NCBI GenBank assembly: GCA_030608565.1
Contig: JAUWDY010000011.1
Span: forward strand, 1 to 46,267
Origin: Candidatus Bathyarchaeota archaeon
GTDB lineage: Archaea; Thermoproteota; Bathyarchaeia; Bathyarchaeales; Bathyarchaeaceae
Direction: 5' to 3'
DNA: 46,267 bases
Both the position numbers and the translations under genes were made by a program. The number at the start of each line of letters is the position of its first letter. Position 1 is the first letter of the stretch. Positions 23,176 through 32,085 of this stretch are shown here, in pieces. A model generated the notes under the pieces. It was not told the DNA's origin, did no database searches, and saw only the letters and a list, made by a program, of their open reading frames with translations.

Positions 23176-25029
23176 TTATTGCTTAATCTCCTCCTGTTTC
23201 GAGGATGCATGCTCAGACATGGCTTCAACAATTGGCTTCTGCGTTTCATACAGAGTCTGATAAATCTGATAATAGGCGCCCTTCTTCACCATAAGAGCCT
23301 CGTGGGCACCCTCTTCCACAATCTTTCCTTTTTCAAGAACAATGATTTTATCGGCGTTTCTGATGGTTGAAACTCGCTGAGTGATTACAAAGGCGGTTCT
23401 GTTTTTGAGCAAGGTCTGTAAAGCCTGCTGAATCTCATACTCCGTTTCCACATCAACGCTTGAAGTTGAATCGTCTAAGATGAGTATCCTTGGATTCGTC
23501 AGCAGAGCCCTTGCTATAGCTACTCTTTGTCGTTGACCACCTGAAAGGGTTACTCCTCTCTCTCCAACCTTTGAGTCATAGCCGTGGACCAAGGTTGAAA
23601 TGAACTCGTGAGCTCTTGCAGCTTTTGCTGCCGCAACTATTTCGTCCATTTTAGCTCCTGGTCTACCATAGGCTATGTTCTCCCGTATTGTCATGGAAAA
23701 AAGAAATGTTTCCTGCGCAACTATACCTATTTGTTCTCGGAGAGACTTGAGCTTGACATCTCTAACATGGTATCCGTCGACCGTGATTTTTCCTGAGGAC
23801 ACGTCATAAAAACGAGGGATAAGGCGGATAATAGTGCTTTTTCCAGAACCTGTTGCTCCCAGAAGGGCTACGGTTTCTCCAGGTTTTGCTTCAAAGGTTA
23901 TGTTCTCCAAAATAGGTCTACCCTTCTCATAACTGAAAGATACGTTGTCAAACCTCACATGTCCTTTCAATTCGGGAAGTGCCAAAGCGTCTGGTTTTTC
24001 TTTTATCTCCATTTCAGCATCCACAACTTTGAAGATTCTGTTGCCAGCGGCCATGGTTAGGTGATAACCTGAAATGAACATACCAAAGAAACGCATAGGC
24101 ATAACCAGCATCGCTAGATATGCGTTAAACGCAACTAAGGCCCCAATAGTCAATGTCCCCATGATCACTTCGAATCCTCCACGCCAAAAGATTATGACTA
24201 TGCCTAATCCGATGAGAAAACCTACGAGAGGTATGTAGAACGCCCTAATCCTGGCTGAGGCTAACGCTGTTTGAAAGTACCTGTCATTCTTAGACACAAA
24301 CTTGTTTCTTTGAAAGTCTTCTTGCGCAAACGCTCTTACAACTCTGATTCCTGCAATGGCTTCGTGTAAGACAGAGGTTAAGCTACCGTATTGCTCACGC
24401 ATCTGTGTAAAGAGTGGCCGTATCTTTTTCCCAAACAAATAGAAAGTGGCAAATATACAAGGCATTATGGGCAAAAGGAAGATGGTGAGCGTATTGTTGA
24501 TGGAAAACATTGTATACAACGTTACAGCGAGAAGAATTACGGACTTCATGAGAAAAGTTAGGTGGAAACCTAAAAACCTACGTATTCTATCCATGTCAGT
24601 TGTCACTTTTGACAAGAGCTGGCCTGTGTGAGTTTTATCGTAAAACGCAAAGCTCTGGTTTTGCAGAGAAGCAAACACATCGTTCCTGATGTTATAAATC
24701 ACTTTCTGAGAGAAGTAAGCGTTTGCATAACGCTGGACGAAGGAAAACAAGCCAACTACTACTGTGAGACCTATTATTTCCAACATTAAAATAAAAAGTA
24801 CACTTTTGCCTAATTCAACATCTAATTTACCCTCGGCAAGAGGAACAATAACGTTGTCAATCGCTGCTCGGGTTACAAGAGGAATCTGCACACTCACAAT
24901 TGTGCTGATAAGCATGCAAACTACACTGACTAGGAAAAGCGACCAATTCTTTGAGATATACCGACAGATACGTGTAAAAGTGCCCATTCGTACAGACGCC
25001 TTTTTTGCGTTATAGTTCTTTACAGTCAT
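23176..25029 (-). CDS. ABC exporter half-transporter, degenerate-site partner
   Basis: This 617-residue protein has six membrane helices (about 30-340) and an ATPase domain. Walker A is GATGSGKS (391-398) and the signature LSGGQ (495-499) is intact. Walker B is ILILDD, with aspartate at 520 instead of catalytic glutamate, and glutamine 551 replaces the switch histidine. Those two changes are typical of the non-hydrolysing site in heterodimeric exporters such as TM287/288. It is the first gene of the pair; the C-terminal tail of about 30 residues is polar. The substrate is unknown. Confidence 0.93.
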   Translation of the reverse strand: MTVKNYNAKKASVRMGTFTRICRYISKNWSLFLVSVVCMLISTIVSVQIPLVTRAAIDNVIVPLAEGKLDVELGKSVLFILMLEIIGLTVVVGLFSFVQRYANAYFSQKVIYNIRNDVFASLQNQSFAFYDKTHTGQLLSKVTTDMDRIRRFLGFHLTFLMKSVILLAVTLYTMFSINNTLTIFLLPIMPCIFATFYLFGKKIRPLFTQMREQYGSLTSVLHEAIAGIRVVRAFAQEDFQRNKFVSKNDRYFQTALASARIRAFYIPLVGFLIGLGIVIIFWRGGFEVIMGTLTIGALVAFNAYLAMLVMPMRFFGMFISGYHLTMAAGNRIFKVVDAEMEIKEKPDALALPELKGHVRFDNVSFSYEKGRPILENITFEAKPGETVALLGATGSGKSTIIRLIPRFYDVSSGKITVDGYHVRDVKLKSLREQIGIVAQETFLFSMTIRENIAYGRPGAKMDEIVAAAKAARAHEFISTLVHGYDSKVGERGVTLSGGQRQRVAIARALLTNPRILILDDSTSSVDVETEYEIQQALQTLLKNRTAFVITQRVSTIRNADKIIVLEKGKIVEEGAHEALMVKKGAYYQIYQTLYETQKPIVEAMSEHASSKQEEIKQ

Positions 25030-25207
25030 GTTTCTTTAATGTTTCACTTATATCACGTATTCTCCATTTGCTTTTTGCCAGTGGATTTATCGAAAACCCC
25101 ACCCTGCACCTTGGAATTAACCATTTTTGTTTCCGGTCTGTCAGATATGAAATAGTTTAAATTTCCATTTCAGCCTCAATAGTGAACAATGACTTGAGGT
25201 GGTATAA

Positions 25208-25456
25208 TTGGACGATTTGTTGAACATCTACGTGCTGAACCTACTGATTACGCTGGCCATGTTCGTCATCCTAGTGTTTCGGGCATGGATAGAACTGAAA
25301 AACTACAAGCTCATGTGGAAGGAGATAGAGTGGAGAAGGACCTATGAGGCGGTGGGTAGAGTGTTAAGAGCGGAGAAGGACTTGTTCACCGGAGTTGAGG
25401 GCGGGAAAGAATTGTACGACATCCTTTGTGAAATGTTCATGGCGACGAAAAGCTAG
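25208..25456 (+). CDS. small single-helix membrane protein
   Basis: This 82-residue protein has an N-terminal membrane helix (IYVLNLLITLAMFVILVFRAW) and a charged helical tail (NYKLMWKEIEWRRTYEAVGR). The TTG start at 25208 is supported by GAGGTGG seven bases upstream and a TTTAAATT promoter box near 25156. No family is recognised. It is divergent from the ABC pair and convergent with tiaS. Confidence 0.6.
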   Translation: MDDLLNIYVLNLLITLAMFVILVFRAWIELKNYKLMWKEIEWRRTYEAVGRVLRAEKDLFTGVEGGKELYDILCEMFMATKS

Positions 25457-25473
25457 TAGGTTTCGCTTAATGT

Positions 25474-26802
25474 TCAGGGAAAATGCCAGTTCACAATCAT
25501 TTTCTTCGGTGCACTAGCTTTTTCTCTTCCATATCGAAGTATGGGTTTTGTTAGATGTCTCTGAGACCGTTGGGAAGTGATGTAAAGTCCTTTTTTTAGA
25601 ACCCGCTTATTTTTGACAGCCACCTTCTTCAGTTTAGAGGAGCGAAAGCCACATTTATCGCATCTAAACCCTTTTTCTTTACCCATAGACTTCATCCGCT
25701 TGCTACAGTGAGGACACTTTGGGTTAAAGAAAGAGATTTTGGGCGCAAGCTTTAGAATTCGTATCTTTTCAAGGTTTATTGTGACTGGATGCTTTGATGA
25801 GGCTTGGCGAACACCGCCATAGGCTTCGATGAGGTCTCCAGCAATTAGTTTTTTAGCAACCTTTCGAAGAGTCCCCGTCGGTTCATATGCCGCGCAATCA
25901 GCCTTTCCGTTTTCATCTTTTATTGTAAAAATGACATGTCCCCCAGGGATAACTTCAGGCTCCTTAGCCAAGTCTCCTTGAACAACTACTGGATTAAACG
26001 GCTGTATTTCGCTGATTGAATTAATTCGCCGTAGGTGAGCGTCGGTTCCATGGTTCGTGCGAAAAATCACCCACCTCTCAATTGGTTCCTGTGAGTGAAC
26101 TATCTCATGGGCTTGTTTAACGGCTTTCGAATTCTCCCCTCGGATACCGTAGAGAATCGGGTCTGGGCCTCTTGGTGTTATGAGGATTCGATCGGTTTCT
26201 GGGTCTACGTTGTTGAAAGTGAGAGGTGATGTTTTCTCGTTCATTTCCCTGATGGACGCGGCTTGTATTCTTCGGGGTGTCCCGCGATTTTTCAAGGTTC
26301 GATACGTTATGGCTTCGTACGTGTGATCTTTTTCCAGCGTTTCTCCGATTGCGGCTAGTCCTCCGATGATGCCGCGTCCGTTCTTGAAACCCACGGCTTC
26401 TGCTCCAAACATTTTGACGAGTTTCAAGGCTTCCGTCATTTTCACAATACCCTGTATCGTCCTTTTGGCAAAAGTTCTAAGCTCGCTTGGTATGTTGTTA
26501 AAAAAGAAAACGATGCCTGGATCCGTGCCAGTATAGCTTAGATCCGCGTTTTTTTCAACTGTGTCAATTGTGGTTTCTATGATTTCTTCTACGAGTTCTT
26601 TGTTGCATCGGATTCGTAGGCAGAGGGCGCCGTTTCCTCGTGTTTTCCATGGAACGTTTGGGTTGAGTCGGATGAGGTTGGGGTAGTCGGTGAAGGAGGC
26701 ACCTATCTGATGCAGTTTCACGACGAGAAGCGCAGCTACATAGGTGGTGCACCCCATTTTCGGCGAATCAGTGTCGTCGAACCCTATGTGCATCGTAATC
26801 AT
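25474..26802 (-). CDS. tiaS: tRNA(Ile2) 2-agmatinylcytidine synthetase
   Basis: This 442-residue enzyme attaches agmatine to C34 of tRNA-Ile2(CAU), so that it reads AUA. The N-terminus HIGFDDTDSPKMGCTTYVAA is the family signature. It is followed by the kinase-like core (GTDPGIVFFFNNIPSELRTFA, AVGFKNGRGIIGGLAAIG) and an OB-like domain. A C-terminal zinc ribbon has CPHC and CDKC. ATG at 26802 is used; ATG at 26793 and TTG at 26811 are also in frame. Its substrate tRNA is not in this window; the CAU tRNA here has elongator-Met features. Confidence 0.95.
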   Translation of the reverse strand: MITMHIGFDDTDSPKMGCTTYVAALLVVKLHQIGASFTDYPNLIRLNPNVPWKTRGNGALCLRIRCNKELVEEIIETTIDTVEKNADLSYTGTDPGIVFFFNNIPSELRTFAKRTIQGIVKMTEALKLVKMFGAEAVGFKNGRGIIGGLAAIGETLEKDHTYEAITYRTLKNRGTPRRIQAASIREMNEKTSPLTFNNVDPETDRILITPRGPDPILYGIRGENSKAVKQAHEIVHSQEPIERWVIFRTNHGTDAHLRRINSISEIQPFNPVVVQGDLAKEPEVIPGGHVIFTIKDENGKADCAAYEPTGTLRKVAKKLIAGDLIEAYGGVRQASSKHPVTINLEKIRILKLAPKISFFNPKCPHCSKRMKSMGKEKGFRCDKCGFRSSKLKKVAVKNKRVLKKGLYITSQRSQRHLTKPILRYGREKASAPKKMIVNWHFP

Positions 26803-26919
26803 TGATTTCAACTCAGCATTTACCCTGAAAGAACAAGGGGTAATAAGAACTTTAAGCTATGAAAAAACCGTTTCTTCGGTCGATTAAGCATAAAGGAAAA
26901 AAGGAAGATGGTGGTGGAA

Positions 26920-27159
26920 CTAAGATTTTTCTTCAATCACAATCATCGTCAAGGTAGATCGAACTTTGTCTAGTCGGCGCACATGCCATGTCACAGTCTC
27001 TTTGAGTTTATCCATCGTGTCAGCTGTAATCTTTGCTACGACGTCGTAGACGCCGTAGACCGCGTTGGCTTCTACTACGCCTTTGACTTTTCTGAGTGAA
27101 TTAAGAACCTCGGTTTCCGAGCCTATCTCAGTGTTTATCAACACGAAAGCAGTTGGCAT
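26920..27159 (-). CDS. stand-alone RAM (Lrp/AsnC ligand-binding) domain protein
   Basis: This 79-residue protein matches only the effector-binding half of Lrp/AsnC regulators. It shows the pattern AFVLINTEIGSETEVLNSLR, then VVEANAVYGVYDVVAKI, then VRSTLTMIVIEE. There is no helix-turn-helix. Such proteins oligomerise and bind amino acids, and may modify other Lrp-type regulators. GGAGGA precedes the ATG by seven bases. It is divergent from nnr. Confidence 0.88.
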   Translation of the reverse strand: MPTAFVLINTEIGSETEVLNSLRKVKGVVEANAVYGVYDVVAKITADTMDKLKETVTWHVRRLDKVRSTLTMIVIEEKS

Positions 27160-27252
27160 ATTTAATCCTCCATGGCTTTATGATTAGTTTATGCCCTAAA
27201 ATATTTTTGCTTACAAAATGGTTATTTCCTTTAGCAAACTATAGAGAGAGTT

Positions 27253-28812
27253 GTGGCAAGGGATATGATAAATGATAGGATGATAACGAGCAGGGAGATG
27301 CGCGCCTTGGAACTGAGCTCCGAGTATTTTGGAGTTTCAAGGCTACAACTGATGGAAAACGCTGGACAAAGCATCGCTGCTGAAGTAGCCTCTCGGTTCA
27401 AACCCGACAAGACAAGAGTCACCATTTTCTGCGGTTCAGGCGGAAACGGAGGAGACGGCTTTGTTGCGGCGCGCCACCTCGTATGTTTAGGTTTTAGAGT
27501 GGACGTAGTTCTCGCCGGAAAATCTGAGGATACTATGAATGAGGAGACATGGAAGAACTGGCTTACACTGCAGGCACTGAAGGATGTCGTTGCCTTACAT
27601 GAAGTTTATGACTCTTCACTTGTCCCAAGCGTGAAGGCTGACGTTGTCGTGGACGCTTTGCTTGGGATAGGTTTGAAGGGAGCTTTGCGCCCACCTCTCT
27701 TGCAGTTAGTAAGAAAAATCAACAAAATGAAGGCATTTCGTCTTTCCGTAGATGTGCCCACTGGACTAGACTCGGATTCTGGCAGCGTCTTCGACGAAGC
27801 AGTTAGAGCTGACTTAACGGTTACGTTTCATAGAGTGAAACCGGGTTTGGCGAAGGCAAAGGCGAAAAAACATGTAGGAGAGCTGCTTGTCAGAGGCATA
27901 GGTTTACCCCACGAGTTTGAACGGTTCGCGGGTCCTGGCGACGTTTCGATACTAACTAAGCCCCGTCTCGCCGAGGCTCATAAAGGTGATTTTGGCAGGC
28001 TCTTAGTGGTGGGTGGAAGCGAGGTATTTTCAGGTGCGCCCGCCCTCGTGGCTCTGGCAGCCCTTCGCACAGGAGTGGACTTGACTTACATCGCAGCTCC
28101 GCAAAAAATAGCCCACACGATTTCGTCGATGTCTCCTGACTTGATTACGGTGAAGTTGGAAGGTGAACATCTTAACCCTCGCAATGCGTCGGTCATCAAA
28201 CGGTATATGGAGATGTCGACTGCAGTTGTCATGGGGCCAGGTTTGGGGCTTCACAATGAAACCAGAGATGCTGTGATGAAGATTTTGGATATGATGGAGG
28301 AAGAGAAAGCTCCGCTGTTGCTAGATGCTGATGGGCTTAAGGCTTTTGCCGAGTCTAAGCGAAAGGTAGGCTTGCCTCTTGTTTTGACGCCTCACGCGGG
28401 AGAATATCAGTTGTTGACTGGTAAACAACCGTCAAGGGACTTGGAGAAACGAGTTGAGGAGGTGCGGAAAACCGCACGGAAGCTAGGCGCTGTGGTCTTG
28501 TTAAAAGGACCTGTGGACGTGATTTCAGACGGAAAACGAGTTAAGCTAAACTTCACGGGAAACCCGGGAATGACGGTGGGCGGAACCGGTGATGTTCTGT
28601 CCGGAATCGTTGGAACATTTTTAGCACAGCAGGTTGACCCGTTTGAGGCTGCGGTGGCGGGAGCGTTCATCAATGGAGCTGCCGGAGACTTTGTGCAGAG
28701 TGAAAAGGGTGATCACATGGTTCCCACAGATATTGTGGACTGGATTCCACGGGTTATGAAGAATCCCATGTCCCACATAAAGGTGCGAAAAAGTGTCCCA
28801 AAAGGACGTTAA
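27253..28812 (+). CDS. nnr: bifunctional NAD(P)H-hydrate epimerase / ADP-dependent dehydratase
   Basis: This 519-residue enzyme repairs damaged (hydrated) NAD(P)H. The N-terminal YjeF_N epimerase domain (to about 220) has LQLMENAGQSIA, CGSGGNGGDGFVAARHL and SVDVPTGLDSDSG. The C-terminal ribokinase-like dehydratase domain has VVMGPGLGLH, LTPHAGEYQLLTG and GNPGMTVGGTGDVLSGIVG. Full length, no defects seen. GTG at 27253 is used; ATGs at 27265 and 27280 are also possible. It overlaps tsr3 by 20 bases. Confidence 0.96.
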   Translation: MARDMINDRMITSREMRALELSSEYFGVSRLQLMENAGQSIAAEVASRFKPDKTRVTIFCGSGGNGGDGFVAARHLVCLGFRVDVVLAGKSEDTMNEETWKNWLTLQALKDVVALHEVYDSSLVPSVKADVVVDALLGIGLKGALRPPLLQLVRKINKMKAFRLSVDVPTGLDSDSGSVFDEAVRADLTVTFHRVKPGLAKAKAKKHVGELLVRGIGLPHEFERFAGPGDVSILTKPRLAEAHKGDFGRLLVVGGSEVFSGAPALVALAALRTGVDLTYIAAPQKIAHTISSMSPDLITVKLEGEHLNPRNASVIKRYMEMSTAVVMGPGLGLHNETRDAVMKILDMMEEEKAPLLLDADGLKAFAESKRKVGLPLVLTPHAGEYQLLTGKQPSRDLEKRVEEVRKTARKLGAVVLLKGPVDVISDGKRVKLNFTGNPGMTVGGTGDVLSGIVGTFLAQQVDPFEAAVAGAFINGAAGDFVQSEKGDHMVPTDIVDWIPRVMKNPMSHIKVRKSVPKGR

Positions 28813-29329
28813 GATATGCGTCTATCATGCGGGGCAGTGTGACCCAAAGAAATGTTCGACTTTGAAGTTGAAGCGTCACAATCTGGTTAGGGTTGTGCGT
28901 CAGGTGGGCCGACTGCCCCGGGGGGCTGTTATCTTAAACCCCTTTTCTGAGAGGGCTTTTTCTCCAGCTGATTGTGAGAGAATGGAAAGGAAGGGTTTGG
29001 CTGGTATAGACTGCAGTTGGGTGTATGCAAATGACGTGCTTAAACTTTTTACGCGTAGGGCTTCACGTTGTCTGCCATACTTGGTTGCGGCGAATCCAGT
29101 GAACTATGGTGTGCCCACTAAGCTGAGCACGGTGGAGGCTTTGTCCGCAGCCTTGTACATCGTTGGTTATAAACGGAAGGCTGAGCGGTTGCTTTCCATT
29201 TTTAAATGGGGACTAGGCTTTATAACGTTGAATCAGGAGCTTTTGGAGAGTTATGCTGAAGCAAAGGATAGCGGCGAAATAGTGAAGTTGCAGAAACAGA
29301 TCATGTCTCAACGACATGCGTATGGATAA
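28793..29329 (+). CDS. tsr3: Tsr3-type rRNA aminocarboxypropyltransferase (DUF367)
   Basis: This 178-residue protein has the Tsr3/DUF367 pattern. It opens with YHAGQCDPKKCSTLKLKRHN, then AVILNPFSERAFSPADCERM, GIDCSWVYANDVLKLF and LPYLVAANPVNYGVPTKLST. The family transfers an aminocarboxypropyl group from S-adenosylmethionine to a small-subunit rRNA nucleotide, in the pathway to acp-modified pseudouridine. The start is GTG at 28793, inside the end of nnr, so translation is likely coupled. Confidence 0.93.
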   Translation: MSQKDVKICVYHAGQCDPKKCSTLKLKRHNLVRVVRQVGRLPRGAVILNPFSERAFSPADCERMERKGLAGIDCSWVYANDVLKLFTRRASRCLPYLVAANPVNYGVPTKLSTVEALSAALYIVGYKRKAERLLSIFKWGLGFITLNQELLESYAEAKDSGEIVKLQKQIMSQRHAYG

Positions 29330-29332
29330 TAA

Positions 29333-30109
29333 TTATAGCTTTCCCTTCACTTGGATGGTACGGAGAGCCCAGAAATAGGTTAAACCTCCTACGATTGTGA
29401 AAGGAATACTTGTCAGCAGGATGTTTACCAGAAACCATGGTTGGATTGGGTCTCCTACAAATGTGTATTGGCGCATGGCTTCAGCAGCAAGACTGAGAGG
29501 ATTATGTGACACGACGCTAACTAGGAAAGGCGGGAGGTATTGTCTAACTACCGCGATCGGATAGAACACTGTGCTCAAGGTTAGCAATACGACTTGTACA
29601 ATTTGTTGGTAGGCGAAGTAGAATTCTGCGTGGGTTGACGCTAACGCTGCAAGTGCAGCTGCTATGCCTGCTAGTCCCATGGCGAGGACGAAGAAAAAGG
29701 GGAGGAGAACGAGAGTGTTCCATATGGCGTGTGCTGGAAGAACGAGAAGCGCGATCAGCAAGAGGGAGCTTGAGTACACTAGAGCGGCAAGCCCTCCAGC
29801 AAGCAGGTAGGCAATAACGACTCCCTTGGTGCTGATAGGTAAGGATAGGTAGTATTGGATTACCCCTTCGCGGATGGCTAACCATATTCGTCTTCCTGTG
29901 TCTAAGGCGGCTACGAAGAGGCCCATAACGACAACCGCGGGAACGAAGAATTGGAAGTAGTTAAAATCCATTAATCTATGATAGACTAAGGCGACAACAA
30001 GCATGTCTGAGAGATTTAAGCTCAGGAGAACCGCCATAAGCCACTTTGTTCTGAAGAAGTAGGAGAAATCGTTGCCAGCCAACTGCAATATTCGCAGCAG
30101 CTCTGTCAT
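29333..30109 (-). CDS. ABC-2 type permease, second subunit
   Basis: This 258-residue protein has about six membrane helices (for example YFQFFVPAVVVMGLFVAAL and LLLIALLVLPAHAIWNTLVL). It has the ABC-2 layout of drug, polysaccharide and Nod-factor exporters (SHNPLSLAAEAMRQYTFVGD near the end). Its ATG overlaps the stop of the preceding permease by four bases. It is the third gene of an ATPase-permease-permease operon. The substrate is unknown. Confidence 0.85.
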   Translation of the reverse strand: MTELLRILQLAGNDFSYFFRTKWLMAVLLSLNLSDMLVVALVYHRLMDFNYFQFFVPAVVVMGLFVAALDTGRRIWLAIREGVIQYYLSLPISTKGVVIAYLLAGGLAALVYSSSLLLIALLVLPAHAIWNTLVLLPFFFVLAMGLAGIAAALAALASTHAEFYFAYQQIVQVVLLTLSTVFYPIAVVRQYLPPFLVSVVSHNPLSLAAEAMRQYTFVGDPIQPWFLVNILLTSIPFTIVGGLTYFWALRTIQVKGKL

Positions 30110-30867
30110 GCGCTTTTCACACCTTCCACCAAACGTTGTAAGAGTAGCATACCTAAACCGAGCGTACTGACCGCCAAAGCAGTGAGAACTGCAACCGCGT
30201 AAATCGGATCCAAGAGTATGCTTGGGTCAAATCCTAGTAAAAGGCGCACCAAGTCTGCACCGTAAGTTAAGGGACTAAGAAGGGCTACTGGCGCATAACT
30301 TGGTGGCAGAAACATAAGTGGATAAAGCACTGTGCTGAACCGAATTATTATGCTGCTTAGGCCGACGGTGATGGCTGTGTATATGTCAGCTGATTTGAAA
30401 GCTATGAAGGATAAACCCAGCATTAGACCTGCAACACCGAAACCTAAAACGAATAGTGTAATTATTGCGCCTACCACTGAAAGGAATGTGAAATTACCTA
30501 TGAGTGCCAAGGTAATGGCTAATGGAACTGATATCATTAGAGCTAGTTCAATTCCACCTTGTAGAGCCATTGACAAGAACAGTTTTGAGCGGGAGATTGG
30601 AAGGCTGAGTAGATAAGGCAGTCGTCCTTCGTGGGCATGTTCAACGAAGTGGCGTCCCGTATGGGAGCCTATGCCGAAGGTCATCATGACTATGAAGCCT
30701 ATCGCATAGAATTGTTGATAGTTACTTATTCCGGTTACGAGCTGTGATATAAGCGCGCCGTAGATGCCGAGTTGGATCGTGAAAGTTATCCATTCCATAA
30801 TTATCCATACTGGTGGTCTTAGTTCGTGTTTCAGATCGAACCAGACTAGTCGAATGATGTCATGCAT
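30106..30867 (-). CDS. ABC-2 type permease, first subunit
   Basis: This 253-residue membrane protein opens MHDIIRLVWFDLKHELRPPV and has about six helices, with the ABC-2 conserved tail LLSPLTYGADLVRLLLG. ATG at 30867 is used: it overlaps the end of the ATPase gene by eight bases and has TGGAG upstream. A further upstream start would extend deeper into the ATPase gene. It is related in layout to the second permease, so the two probably form a heterodimer. Confidence 0.85.
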   Translation of the reverse strand: MHDIIRLVWFDLKHELRPPVWIIMEWITFTIQLGIYGALISQLVTGISNYQQFYAIGFIVMMTFGIGSHTGRHFVEHAHEGRLPYLLSLPISRSKLFLSMALQGGIELALMISVPLAITLALIGNFTFLSVVGAIITLFVLGFGVAGLMLGLSFIAFKSADIYTAITVGLSSIIIRFSTVLYPLMFLPPSYAPVALLSPLTYGADLVRLLLGFDPSILLDPIYAVAVLTALAVSTLGLGMLLLQRLVEGVKSA

Positions 30868-31828
30868 TTGTTGTGGTCTCCAGTACTTTGCCTGTGAAGT
30901 GCAGGAAAACATCGTCTAAGGATGGTTCTGTTACCCTCACTGATAGGAGACGGGCTTTCCTTTCGTAACACAGACTTGTCATTTTAGGCACCCACGCTTC
31001 AGCCATCGAGACATGGGCTCGATATTGATTTTCACCTGCTACCACTAGATTGACAGTGCCTTCAATCATGCTTAATTCTTCTCGTAATTCTTCTGTGTTG
31101 TTGGGTCCTGGTTCCAATAGTAGTTCAACTACGTCGCCTCCCGCGATTTTGTCTTTTAAGTTTCTGACCGTGTCACAGACAACACTCTTTCCTTGGTCCA
31201 AAACAGTCACCTTGTCTGCAAGATACTCTGCCTCGCGTACCTCATTTGTTGCGACTAGAATCGTGGAACCTTCATCTCTCAGTTTGTGTATTTCCCCCCA
31301 GATTTTGCGTTTCCCTCTTAGGTCTACTTGGCTACTTGGTTCATCGAAAATGGCAAACCGTGGGCGTTGTATCAGAAGTTTGGACACTTCCAGTCTTTTA
31401 GTCTGCCCTCCTGAAAGATGCATGAATAGTTTGTTGCGTGCTTCCCATAGCTCCAAGCCTTTCATGATTTCTTCTATTTTGGCGCCTCGTTCACTTTTAG
31501 GTACACCGCAGATAGCCGCATGGAAGTGCAGTATTTCTGCTGGTTTGTGTCTCCAGAATCCTCTTGCTTCTTGAAATGATATGCCTAAGATTTGGCGGAT
31601 TTTAGTTGGCTGTTTTGCCACATCAAGACCCATTACTTTGGCTGTCCCTGATGTGGGTTTTAAGATAGTTGCAAGGATAAGGAGAAGAGTGGTTTTTCCC
31701 GAGCCATTTGGTCCTAACAGGACCATAATTTCTTTCGGGTTTACCGTGAAGTCGAGACCCTTAAGTGCATGGGTCTTACCGTATCTTTTTATCAGGTTCT
31801 GGGTCTCGACCGCGTACACTTCTTGCAT
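30860..31828 (-). CDS. ABC-2 export system ATPase
   Basis: This 322-residue ATPase has Walker A LLGPNGSGKTTLLLIL, Q-loop ILGISFQEARGFW, signature LSGGQTKRLEVSKLL (with T after GGQ), Walker B FAIFDEPSSQVDLRGK and a switch region ILVATNEVREAE. Asparagine replaces the usual switch histidine (ATNE for THE). The C-terminal 90 residues are a regulatory extension seen in DrrA/CcmA-type proteins. It is the first gene of the three-gene export operon. AAAGGAG lies directly upstream of the ATG. Confidence 0.9.
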   Translation of the reverse strand: MQEVYAVETQNLIKRYGKTHALKGLDFTVNPKEIMVLLGPNGSGKTTLLLILATILKPTSGTAKVMGLDVAKQPTKIRQILGISFQEARGFWRHKPAEILHFHAAICGVPKSERGAKIEEIMKGLELWEARNKLFMHLSGGQTKRLEVSKLLIQRPRFAIFDEPSSQVDLRGKRKIWGEIHKLRDEGSTILVATNEVREAEYLADKVTVLDQGKSVVCDTVRNLKDKIAGGDVVELLLEPGPNNTEELREELSMIEGTVNLVVAGENQYRAHVSMAEAWVPKMTSLCYERKARLLSVRVTEPSLDDVFLHFTGKVLETTTNA

Positions 31829-32085
31829 ACTCCTTTCTGTTTGAATTGGTTCTTAAACACCATAGCGAACTAATATAAAAACTTGTGTGCACATCAAAAA
31901 GATGGTGTCAATCTCTAGGGGCACACGTAAGGCTCTGTGAATCTGACTTTTCTCGGTTTATGGTCGATATTTGTTCTTGTATGTGCACATGCATATATCT
32001 GTTAATGGAGGAGCACCCTCCCATGGAGTTAGTGTGCTGTTGTAACCGCCTTCTGTTCAAAGATAGCGTTCAGCTAATCGGGTTG

